A DNA stretch of 22,925 nucleotides from DATEDA01 sp963789885 (lineage in GTDB: Bacteria > Pseudomonadota > Gammaproteobacteria > Burkholderiales > SG8-39), in assembly GCA_963789885.1 (NCBI GenBank), contig CAWBNB010000009.1:1-22925 (forward strand), given 5' to 3'. Of the stretch, positions 14,942 to 22,584 are shown piece after piece. The notes beneath the pieces are model-generated. The model ran no database searches. It was not told the origin of the DNA and worked only from the letters and a program-made list of their open reading frames with translations. Every line of letters begins with the position of its first letter. The stretch's first letter is position 1. A program made the translations under genes and the position numbers.

Positions 14942-15382
14942 GTGAACATCGGGCAAGCAGCGAAGCTCTCCGGGGTGTCCTCGAAGATGATCCGGCACTA
15001 CGAGTCGCTCGGGCTCCTGCCGAAAGCCAGCCGGAGCGCATCGGGCTATCGGCAGTACGGCGCGAACGACGTCCATACGCTGCGCTTCGTCCGCCGCGCG
15101 CGGGATCTCGGGTTCGGCATCGGCGATATCGCCGGGCTGCTGGCGCTCTGGCAGAACCGCCGGCGTGCGAGCGAGACGGTGAAGCGCGTCGCCCTCGCCC
15201 GCATCGACGAGCTCGCGACCCGCATCGAGGAGATGAAGGCGATGAAGCGGACGCTCGAGCATCTCGCCGCGCATTGCCACGGCGACGAGCGTCCCGACTG
15301 CCCGATCCTCGACGATCTGGCGGCGAACGCTGCGGACGCACGGCCGCTCGCCCCCGCGCAGCGGCCGGCAGCCTTCCGGTAA
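14942..15382 (+). CDS. cueR: Cu(I)-responsive MerR-family regulator CueR
   Basis: A 146-aa transcription factor that senses cytoplasmic Cu(I) and untwists promoters with 19-bp spacers. The N-terminal MerR helix-turn-helix is clear (MNIGQAAKLSGVSSKMIRHY, then GLLPKASR, GYRQY). The metal loop has C112 and C120 in HCHGDERPDCPIL, the exact CueR positions, and S77 is the conserved residue of Cu/Ag/Au sensors. The start is GTG at 14942. A tail after the metal loop (residues 124-146, Ala/Pro-rich) is of the usual variable type. It lies second in the operon behind its own operator, implying autoregulation. Confidence 0.94.
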   Translation: MNIGQAAKLSGVSSKMIRHYESLGLLPKASRSASGYRQYGANDVHTLRFVRRARDLGFGIGDIAGLLALWQNRRRASETVKRVALARIDELATRIEEMKAMKRTLEHLAAHCHGDERPDCPILDDLAANAADARPLAPAQRPAAFR

Positions 15383-15398
15383 CCGGGCGGGGCACGGG

Positions 15399-16376
15399 AT
15401 GGAAACCGTCACCGCGAGCCTGCAGCACTACGGCGTGCTCCTCGTGTTCGCCAATGTGTTCCTGCAGCAGCTCGGCGCGCCGGTCCCTGCGTTTCCGACG
15501 CTGGTGCTCGCAGGCGCGCTGAGCGTCACCGGCCTCATCTCGGCGCCGGCGACGCTCGCTGCCGCGATCGTCGCGTCCCTCGTCGCGGATTCCGCCTGGT
15601 ACGCCGCGGGCGTGCGGTACGGGCGCCCGGTCCTGACGACGCTCTGCCGGATCTCGCTCTCCCCGGACTCGTGCGTGCGGCAGAGCGAGGACCGGCTGGC
15701 GCGCTGGGGAGCGTGGGCGCTGCTGATCGGGAAGTTCGTGCCGGGCCTCTCGACGGTGGCGCCACCGGTGGCCGGGCTCGTCGGAATGCGGCCGCGGACC
15801 TTCGCGCTGGCGTCGACCGCCGCGGCCGCGCTCTACCTCGGTCTCGCGGTCGCGCTCGGCGTGGTCTTCCACGATCAGGTGTACGAGGTTCTCGCCGCGG
15901 CCATGCGACATGCGGCGGTGGCGGGGCTCGTGCTCGCCGCGCTGCTCGCCGCGTACGTCGGATACCGGTGGCTGCGGCGGTGGCGTTTCCTGCGCAGCCT
16001 GCCCGTCGCCCGCGTGTCGGTCGAGGAGGTCCGGCGGCGGATCGAAGCGGGCCGGGCGCCCGTGATCCTCGACGTGCGGTCGGCGGTCGCGCGCGCGCGG
16101 GAGCCCGGCATTCGCGGCGCCGTTGCGACCGACCCCGGTCAGCTCGAGACGATCCGGCCGCTGTTCGCGCCCGACCAGTCGATCGTGGTCTACTGCAGCT
16201 GCCCGAACGAAGCGAGCGCGGCGCTCGTCGCCGACGCGCTGACAAAAGCCGGCTTCACCGACGTCCGGGCGCTCGCGGGCGGGCTCGACGCGTGGATCGC
16301 CGCCGGACTGCCGCTCGCGGCATCGGAGAGCGCGCCGGAAGCTACAGCCGTACCATCGGGTTGCCCTGCCTGTTGA
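15399..16376 (+). CDS. DedA-family membrane protein fused to a rhodanese domain
   Basis: A 325-aa protein of two parts. Residues 1-195 are a DedA/SNARE-associated membrane domain with the core motif GKFVPGLSTVAPPVAGLVGM (111-130); the usual Arg before the PG is Lys here. Residues 205-312 are a rhodanese-like domain (VSVEEVRRRIEAGRAPVILDVRS; FTDVRALAGGLDAWIAAGLPL) with catalytic-loop Cys C266 in YCSCPNEAS. The chain ends GCPAC, a terminal CxxC. DedA proteins are proposed lipid or osmoprotective transporters; rhodaneses move sulfur. The fusion is a known architecture, but its placement 17 bp after cueR suggests copper-linked sulfur or thiol handling at the membrane, which is inference. Confidence 0.9.
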   Translation: METVTASLQHYGVLLVFANVFLQQLGAPVPAFPTLVLAGALSVTGLISAPATLAAAIVASLVADSAWYAAGVRYGRPVLTTLCRISLSPDSCVRQSEDRLARWGAWALLIGKFVPGLSTVAPPVAGLVGMRPRTFALASTAAAALYLGLAVALGVVFHDQVYEVLAAAMRHAAVAGLVLAALLAAYVGYRWLRRWRFLRSLPVARVSVEEVRRRIEAGRAPVILDVRSAVARAREPGIRGAVATDPGQLETIRPLFAPDQSIVVYCSCPNEASAALVADALTKAGFTDVRALAGGLDAWIAAGLPLAASESAPEATAVPSGCPAC

Positions 16377-16429
16377 TTGGGCCGCACCGATACAATCCAG
16401 GGAACGCCGGCCGTCCCGCCCGGACTAAG

Positions 16430-16447
16430 CATTACGGCCCCGTAATG
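16430..16447. promoter_or_regulatory. Perfect palindrome upstream of response regulator, likely operator
   Basis: CATTACGG-CC-CCGTAATG is an 8-2-8 perfect inverted repeat 43 bp before the ATG at 16491. AT-containing arms in otherwise GC-rich intergenic DNA, and the position just upstream of a copper-type response regulator, fit a regulator-binding box for autoregulation. A possible -10 (TACAAT) lies at 16391-16396 and another (TAGGAT) at 16469-16474; the promoter itself is unresolved. Confidence 0.6.
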
Positions 16448-16490
16448 GCGCCCACCCGGACGCACCGCTAGGATGCCTGACCGATCCGCC

Positions 16491-17162
16491 ATGCACATCC
16501 TGATCGTCGAAGACGAGCGGAAGACCCGCGAGTACCTGCAGAAGGGGCTCGGCGAGAGCGGCTACGTCGTCGACACGGCGGCCGACGGCGTCGACGGCCT
16601 GCACCTCGCGCTCACCGGCGACTACGACCTCGTCATCCTCGACGTCATGCTGCCGGGCGCCGACGGCCGCCAGGTGCTGCGCGCGCTCCGCCGCGAGAAG
16701 CCGACCCCGGTCGTGTTCCTCACCGCGCGCGACGAGCTCGAGGATCGCGTCGGCGGGCTCGAGCTCGGCGCCGACGACTACCTGGTGAAGCCGTTCGCCT
16801 TCGCCGAGCTCCTCGCCCGCGTGCGCACGGTGCTCCGCCGCGGGGCGCCGCGCGAGCCCGAGGTCCTCAAGATCGCCGACCTTGAAGTCGACGTGATCCG
16901 CCGCCGCGCGCGACGCGGGGAGGAGCGCATCAACCTGACCAACCAGGAGTTCGCGCTGCTGTCGCTCCTCGCACGCCGCATGGGCGAAGTGCTCTCGCGC
17001 AGCTACATCACCTCGCAGGTGTGGGACATCAACTTCGACACCGACACCAACGTCGTCGAGGTGGCGGTCCGGCGGCTCCGCGCGAAGCTCGACGATCCGT
17101 ACCCGCGCAAGCTCGTGCACACCGTACGCGGCATGGGGTACGTGCTTGAAGACCGCGGCTGA
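16491..17162 (+). CDS. Copper/heavy-metal response regulator (OmpR family, CusR/CopR-like)
   Basis: A 223-aa regulator. The receiver domain (1-120) has the acidic pair E7/D8, phospho-acceptor D51 (VILDVMLPG), T78 and K100 (DDYLVKPFAF). The winged-helix DNA-binding domain (about 125-223) contains LTNQEFALLSLLARRMGEVLSRSYI, DTNVVEVAVRRLRAKLDDP and ends VHTVRGMGYVLEDRG, the pattern of the CusR/CopR/CzcR group. ATG at 16491 is preferred over 16473 because it matches the family start (MHILIVEDE). It overlaps the kinase gene start. Cognate signal is periplasmic copper or a related metal; the exact metal cannot be read from sequence. Confidence 0.92.
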   Translation: MHILIVEDERKTREYLQKGLGESGYVVDTAADGVDGLHLALTGDYDLVILDVMLPGADGRQVLRALRREKPTPVVFLTARDELEDRVGGLELGADDYLVKPFAFAELLARVRTVLRRGAPREPEVLKIADLEVDVIRRRARRGEERINLTNQEFALLSLLARRMGEVLSRSYITSQVWDINFDTDTNVVEVAVRRLRAKLDDPYPRKLVHTVRGMGYVLEDRG

Positions 17163-18580
17163 GCGCGCCTGGCAGACGTCGATCGCGCTGCGCCTCGCGA
17201 TCGGCTTCATCGGCGTCGCCGTGACGCTGCTCGCCGGGATCGGCCTCTACCTCGACCGCGCGCTCGAGCAGCAGCTCGCCGACGTCGATGCGCACGAGCT
17301 CGCGAGCAAGCTCCCGCTCCTCCGCCGCAATCTCGAACGGAGCCGCTCGCTCGAGGAGTTCGGTGCGAAGCCGCACCGCTTCCTGGATGCCGTTCTCGGC
17401 AACACGAACCTCTCGGTGGTGCTGCGGCGCGCGGACGGCCGGATCATCGCGTCGGCCGGACCCGGCGCGGACGCGGCGCTGACGCTCGCGGGCGCGCCGG
17501 AGGCGGTGCCCGGGGACCGCGCCGAGCGAACGATCGTCGCCGCGCGCGACGGTCGCGAGCTGCGCGTGCTGACGGAGTGGAGCGAGCTCGGCGATCCGGC
17601 GAAGACGCCGGTGAACATCGTGGTCGCGCTCGACGTCACGCATCACGACGAGATCGTCCGGCTCTATCGCGAGCGGATCATCTTCGCGGTCGTGATCGCC
17701 GCGCTCGCCGCCGGCCTGCTCGGCGCGCTCGTCGCGCGCACCGGGCTCGCGCCGCTCCGCTCGCTCGCGCGGCGCGCCGGGGCGATCTCGGCGAGCCGGC
17801 TCGACGAGCGGCTGCCGTCCGCAGGGCGTGCCGTCGGAGCTGCGCGAGCTCGCCGACGCGTTCAACCGCACGCTGCAGCGGCTGGAGGATTCGTTCCGGC
17901 GCCTCTCGCAGTTCTCCGCCGACCTCGCGCACGATCTGCGCACGCCGATCGGCAACCTGCTCGGCGAGGCGCAGGTCGCCCTGAACCGCCCGCGCACCGC
18001 CGCGGAGTACGAGGCGGTGATCGCCTCGAGCGTCGAGGAGCTGGAGCGCATCAACCGGATGATCGACGGGATGCTCTTCCTCGCGCGGAGCGACGACGTG
18101 CAGGCCTCGCTCGATCTCCGTCCGGTCGACGCCAGCGCCGAAGTGGACCGTCTGATCGAGTACTACGAGGGCCTCGCGTCGGAGGCCGGCGTCGGCATCC
18201 GCCGCGTCGGGGACCTCACGCTGCGCGCCGACGCGACGCTCTTCCGGCGCGCGATCGCGAACCTCGTGTCGAACGCGATCGCGCATACGCCACGCGGCAG
18301 CGAGATCACGGTCGCGCTCGGCGCCGTGCCGGACGGCGGTGCCGAGGTGGCGGTCTCCAACCCCGGTCCGGGAATTCCGCGCGAGCTCCTGCCGCGCGTG
18401 TTCGACCGGTTCTTCCGCGCTGAGGCTTCGCGTCCCGATTCCGCGAAAGGTTCGGGGCTCGGGCTCGCGATCGTCAAGTCGATCGTCGAGCTGCACGGCG
18501 GCGGCATCGAGGCGCGCAGCGAGCCCGGCGCGCTCACGACGTTCCGGATGCTCTTCCCGCGCGGCGCGATTACCGAATAG
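17146..18580 (+). CDS. Heavy-metal sensor histidine kinase (CusS/CopS-like), one-base frameshift
   Basis: A sensor kinase of about 477 aa after correction. TM1 (about 13-35), a periplasmic sensing domain (to about 175), TM2 (178-198) and a HAMP region are in the first frame up to ERLP. Then the frame shifts: the second frame continues QGVPSELRELADAFNRT, H-box FSADLAHDLRTPIGNL (His about 262), NLVSNAIAHTP (N-box), NPGPGIP and GSGLGLAIVKSIVELHGG. Removing the T near 17818 (CCGTCCGCA to CCGCCGCA) restores the family sequence LPPQGVPSEL. The start is probably TTG at 17146, overlapping the regulator by 17 bp. It should phosphorylate the adjacent regulator. If the shift is real, the kinase would be inactive. 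Confidence 0.86.
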
Positions 18581-18631
18581 TAACTGCGCAGTCAGCGCCG
18601 CGTCCGCGGCGGCCGATCAACATCGCACGCA

Positions 18632-18649
18632 CTGCCGAGCCCTCGGCAG
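18632..18649. repeat. Perfect 8-2-8 inverted repeat before the czcE-like gene
   Basis: CTGCCGAG-CC-CTCGGCAG lies between the kinase stop and the czcE-like ATG (18681). It has the same 8-CC-8 geometry as the palindrome at 16430 but different arms. It may be a terminator for the regulatory genes (no T-tract follows; ATGACTAAATT does) or an operator for the next gene. Confidence 0.45.
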
Positions 18650-18680
18650 ATGACTAAATTCCATTCCCAAGGAGTTCCTG

Positions 18681-19045
18681 ATGAAAGACGCTCTCCGTCC
18701 GCTCGCCGCTGCCGCGCGTGCTGCGCCACCTCCGCGCTCTACTTCGCCGACGCGTCCGCCGCAACCCACGATCCGAAGGGCTGGAACGGCACGCCGGTGA
18801 CCCAGGGCCGAGCCGACCGCGTCGTGGAGATCACGCCGTCGACGCGCGTCGTGAACGTCGGCGAGAACCAGATCGTGAAGTTCGTGGTGCACGGGTCCGC
18901 GGGACGCGACGAGAGCTTCATGTGGCAGTTCAACGGCGCGCGGAGCGTGATCCCGCTCGCCGCAATCGCGCCGGACGGCGCGGTCGCGCAGGCGGTGAAC
19001 GTGTACGTCGCGCCGGATCCGCTGGAAGGGTCGTTGGCCGAGTAG
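18681..19045 (+). CDS. CzcE-like periplasmic metal-binding protein (frameshift in signal peptide)
   Basis: A small exported protein of about 121 aa. The mature domain RVVEITPSTRVVNVGENQIVKFVVHG, FMWQFNGARSVIPLAAIAP and VNVYVAPDPLEG matches the CzcE family, periplasmic copper-binding proteins first known from the czc determinant of Cupriavidus. ATG at 18681 has a good AAGGAG seven bases upstream and begins MKDALRPLAAAA, a signal peptide, but the frame then fails; the frame with CATSALYFADASAATHD resumes after one missing base between about 18712 and 18735. The ORF in that frame has no sensible N-terminus of its own. Here it follows a copper two-component system and no czcCBA genes are present. 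Confidence 0.75.
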
Positions 19046-19060
19046 CCTGCCCGGTCCGCT

Positions 19061-19099
19061 CTCACCCGCTCTCCCTCCTCCTCCCCCTCGGCGGGTGAG
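19061..19099. terminator. Inverted repeat between convergent genes
   Basis: CTCACCCGC (19061-19069) pairs with GCGGGTGAG (19091-19099) around a pyrimidine-rich 21-nt loop (CTCTCCCTCCTCCTCC...). It lies where the rightward czcE-like gene and the leftward qor-like gene converge, so it may stop transcription from either side. CT-rich intergenic repeats of this look are often multicopy, which cannot be tested here. Confidence 0.45.
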
Positions 19100-20104
19100 G
19101 GCGACCGGCGGCACCTGACCGCCCGGTAGGGCACCAGCACCAGCGGGCCGGTCGTCTGCCCGCCTTGAGCAGGCCGGTGCGCTTCGGCGGCCTGTCGAGC
19201 GGCAGGCGACGAGGCGCGGCGGGCCGCAACGCACCGCCCACGAGGCGTCGAACAGCTCCCGCGCCGCAGCCTCCAGCTCCGCGCGATTCGCGGTGTAGTC
19301 GCTCAACCGCACCCACGAGACCGACAGGCTGCCGCGGTCGCGCAGCTCGTTGACCGAGAAGGGCGGCACGAGACCGGAGGAGTTGCCGAAGCACAGCAGG
19401 TGGCCGCGCGGCGCGAGGCAGGAGAGCGAGCCCTCCCAGGTCGCGCGCCCGACGGGATCGTAGACGACCGGCACCCCGCCGCCGGAGAGATCGCGACTCG
19501 CGCCGGCCAATCGTCGCGGCCGCGTACGAAGACTGCTCGTAGCCCGCGCCGCGCGCGGCGTCGACCTTGCTCTCGGCTCCGACGACGCCGATGGCGCGCG
19601 CCGATCGCCCGCAGCCACTCGCCGGCGAGCATCCCGACCCCGCCGGCTGCCGAGTGGAACACGACCCAGGCGCCCGGCGGAACGCGGAACACACGGCGCA
19701 CGAGCATGTGCACGGTCAGTCCCTTGAGCAGGACGGCGGCCGCGATCTCGTCCGGAACGCCCGCCGGAAGCGCCACGCAGCGCTCGGCCGGGAAGTTCCT
19801 CACGTCGCGGTACGACCCTAGCGGAGCCGAGGCGTACGCGACTCGATCGCCGACTCGGAAGCGCTCGACGCCTTCGCCCAGCGCCTCGACCAGGCCCGCC
19901 GCTTCCATGCCGAGCACCAGGGGCGTCGGCATCGCGCGCAGCGGCGCGTAGTCGCCGCGCCGGCCGTGCACGTCGGTGAAATTCACGCCGATGGCGGTCT
20001 GGCGGATGCGCACCTCGCCCGGACCCGGCGCGCGGTCCGGGGCGACGCCGCGCCTGCAGAACTTCCGGACCACCGAAACGGTCGATCGCGATCTCGCGTG
20101 CCAT
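19062..20104 (-). pseudogene. Quinone oxidoreductase-like (zinc-free MDR) gene, multiply frameshifted
   Basis: The family is the NADPH:quinone oxidoreductase branch of the medium-chain dehydrogenases. Recognisable pieces in order are MAREIAIDRFGGPEVLQ; PGEVRIRQTAIGVNFTDVHGRRGDY; GMEAAGLVEALGEGVERFRVGDRVAYA; LLKGLTVHMLVRRVF; the nucleotide-binding turn SAAGGVGMLAGEWLRAIGA; GVVGAESKVDAARGAGYE; VPVVYDPVGRATWEGSL; GSLSVSWVRLSDY; and a C-terminal TTGPLVLVP. These switch frame near 20050, 19610, 19530, 19250 and 19160, five or more times in about 1 kb, and no intact stop is identifiable. It starts directly after the MFS stop (AGGAGATAGATG), so it was coupled to it. Either a decayed gene or a patch of poor sequence; the right-hand border is approximate. 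Confidence 0.72.
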
Positions 20105-21323
20105 CTATCTCCTCATGCGCAAGAGCTGCACCGCCAAGACCGCCTGGACGGTCACCGAGAGCGCGAGCGCGGCGGAATAGCCGGCGGGGTCGCAGCCGCC
20201 GGTCGCGGTGCGAGGCCAGAGATCGAGGATCCAGCCGATCGCCGCCTGCAGCAGGAAGGCCCCGCCCAGCGTCAGCGTATTGACGGCGGTCGCCACGCGC
20301 CCCATCTGCTCGGCCGGGAACATCTGGCCGACCGCGACGTAGCCCGGCGCCGCGCCGGCGGCGCAGAACGCCGAAGAGGAGCCACAGGATCGTGACTCCC
20401 GGACCGACCGGCTGCAGCGCGAGCCCGATCTGCGCGGCCAGCTGGCCGGCGCTGCACGCCAACGGCACCAGCGCCGCGGAGTAGCCGCCCGCCTGCGCGC
20501 GGCTGCTCGCGGCGCCGATGGACAGCGCGCCCGCCATCATGGTGAGCGTGTAGAGAAGCAATGTATTCGCTCTCGCCTGGCCGTCATAGCCGGCGACGTC
20601 GCGCAGCCACGGCCCGGCCCACAGGCCGAGATACGTGAAATTGAGGACCGACAGTATCGCGACCGCCGGTCCGAAGCGCCAGAAGAGCGGCGAGCGGAAG
20701 ACCGATGCCGTCACCGACAGCTCGGCCCTCAGTCCGCCCTGCTTTGCGGCCGCAGGCTTCTCCGGTACCGAGAGGAAGATCCACAGCGCCACCGCTGCCG
20801 CGATCGCGCACAGTAGCCATAGCACGCCGCGCCAGCCGAGCGACGGCAGCGCCGCCTGGACCGGGGCCGTGGTGAGCACGCTGCCGAGCCCGCCGATCGC
20901 CACCGCGATGCCGGTCACTCTCGCCACTTTCGCGGGCGCGAACCACTGGGTGTTCGCCTTGATGACCGCGATCAGCCCGGCCGAGACGCCGACGCCGATG
21001 ATCACGCGCGCGAGGACGAAGCCGCCCAGGCTGTCGGACAGCGCGAACACGGCAAAGCCGGCGGCGGCAGGGCAGGCTGAGCGCCCCCTGCACGCGCCGC
21101 GGCCCGAGTCGGTCGAGCGCGACGCCGTCCGGGAGCTGCGCCACGGCGTAGGCGGCGAGCATGCTCGCCGCGAGCAGCCCGAGCTCGCGCCCGGACAGCG
21201 AAGAAACCCCACCGCCAGCACCGGCCCGATGATCGCCATGACGGTGCGCGCGGCCTGATTGATCAGGCCGAGCGTCGCCAGTGGCAGCGTAACGCTCAGG
21301 AAGAGGCGCCAATCGGCGATCAT
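20105..21323 (-). pseudogene. MFS transporter, frameshifted
   Basis: A major facilitator superfamily transporter of about 405 aa split over frames. ATG at 21323 opens WRLFLSVTLPLATLGLINQAARTVMAIIGPVLAV; then SLSGRELGLLAASMLAAYAVAQLPDGVALDRLGPRRVQ, the MFS loop 2-3 pattern, in another frame; then FAVFALSDSLGGFVLARVIIGVGVSAG back in the first frame through to WLLFGVL; finally MFPAEQMGRVATAVNTLTLGGAFLLQAAIGWILDL in a third. Breaks are near 21205, 21070 and 20360. The protein would have twelve membrane segments. Its gene lies 66 bp after prpF on the same strand, so a tricarboxylate-like substrate is plausible but unproven. Confidence 0.75.
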
Positions 21324-21389
21324 GGACCGTTCGCGGCGCGCGGCATGCGATCGCCGGTCGCTTGAGCGCCGCGATGTCGCGGCGGCACA

Positions 21390-22584
21390 CTAGCCTCGAT
21401 GCCGGGTCCCGGAGGGCGCGACAAGATGGGGTGCGCTCGCGCCGCGCACGAGCACGCGGCCCTCGAACATGCGCCGCTGGGTGCGGAAGAAAGCCCCTTG
21501 CTCGGCGTACCACGCGCCTTCCACCTTCCGCACCGTGGCCGCGACGGTCAGCACGCCCGACGGCATGGCGATGCGGATCTCCGACTCGGGGCCTGCGGCC
21601 GGCTTCATCGCGTCGAACACCACGCTGCCGGGGAGCCGCGCGGCCACCGCGATGCAGAGCGATGCGGTGAGCGGCAGTGCGCGGTGCGCCTGCCCGTTCG
21701 ACAGCATGCGGGCGGTGAGATCCACCTTCGTCCCCTCGAGCGTCTCGCCGCTCAGCGTCCTCGCATCCCGGGGCGGCGAGACGAAGCCCACGAAGGGCAC
21801 CATGGCGTTCCTCGCGGCTTCCTCCGCGCTGCCTGCGATGCCCATCGCGACCGAGGCGGCAATGCGAATCGCGGCAAGCTTGCCGAGCAGGTCGCGATCG
21901 GCGTCGATCTCGTCGGGAAGCTCCGTGCCCGTGACGCCGAGATCGTCCGCGCGCGCGAAGACGCACGCGTTCGCGGCGTCGACCATCGAAACGACGAACT
22001 TGCCGAAGCCTGGGACGTCGAGCGTGTCGACGGCGTTGCCCGTGGGAAGCAGCCTCCCGGTGGTTGCGCCGCCCGGCTCGCGGAACTCGAGCCTGACCGG
22101 CGCACCTGTGCCGGGCACGCCCGGAATGGCCAGGTCGCCGTCGACTGCCGCCATGCCGCCGTCGAGGAGGAAGCGCGACCAGATGATCTTGTTCGTGTTG
22201 GTGTTGTGGATGCGGACCAGCGCCTCCGGACCTGCCGCCTTCACGAGCCCTTCGTCCACCGCGAAGGGCCCGACGGCGCTCGACATGTTGCCGCAGTTCC
22301 CGCCGTAGTCGACCTTCGCCTCCTTCACCTGCACCTGGGCGAAGGTGTAGTCGATGTCGGCGTCGTCCCGCGTCGGCGGGCCGACGACGCAGATCTTGGA
22401 GAGCGAGGAGACGCCGCCGCCCATGCCGTCGAGCTGGCGCCCGTAGGGGATCCGGGCTGCCGATCGCGGCGAGGAAGATCGGGTCCCATTCGGCGCGGTC
22501 GCGTGGCAGGTCCTTCGCGTTGAACACGATGGCGTTGCTGGTGCCGCCGCGCATGAAGACGGCGGGGATCTTCAGTTGCCTCAC
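21390..22584 (-). CDS. prpF: PrpF-family isomerase/tautomerase (one-base frameshift)
   Basis: A member of the PrpF family (diaminopimelate-epimerase fold), which isomerises aconitate-like or oxalomesaconate-like acids. Corrected length is 397 aa, as expected. The N-terminus KIPAVFMRGGTSNAIVFNAKDLP has the catalytic-site glycine turn of the family; later come YGGNCGNMSSAVGPFAVDEG (with the active-site Cys), IHNTNTNKIIWSRFLLDGG and GKVDLTARMLSNGQAHRALPLT-like motifs. The start is GTG at 22584, overlapping the upstream TGA by four bases (GTGA). After IGSPDP the frame fails at GATCCCCTAC; deleting one C (plus-strand G run 22446-22449) gives DPYGRQLDGMGGGVSSLSK. It follows a TcuA-like dehydrogenase, the usual partnership. 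Confidence 0.88.

Noticed and set aside
2045..19045. Possible phage-defence or otherwise wholly new system
   Set aside because: No nuclease, helicase, toxin or reverse-transcriptase signatures are seen; the genes are explained as metal homeostasis.
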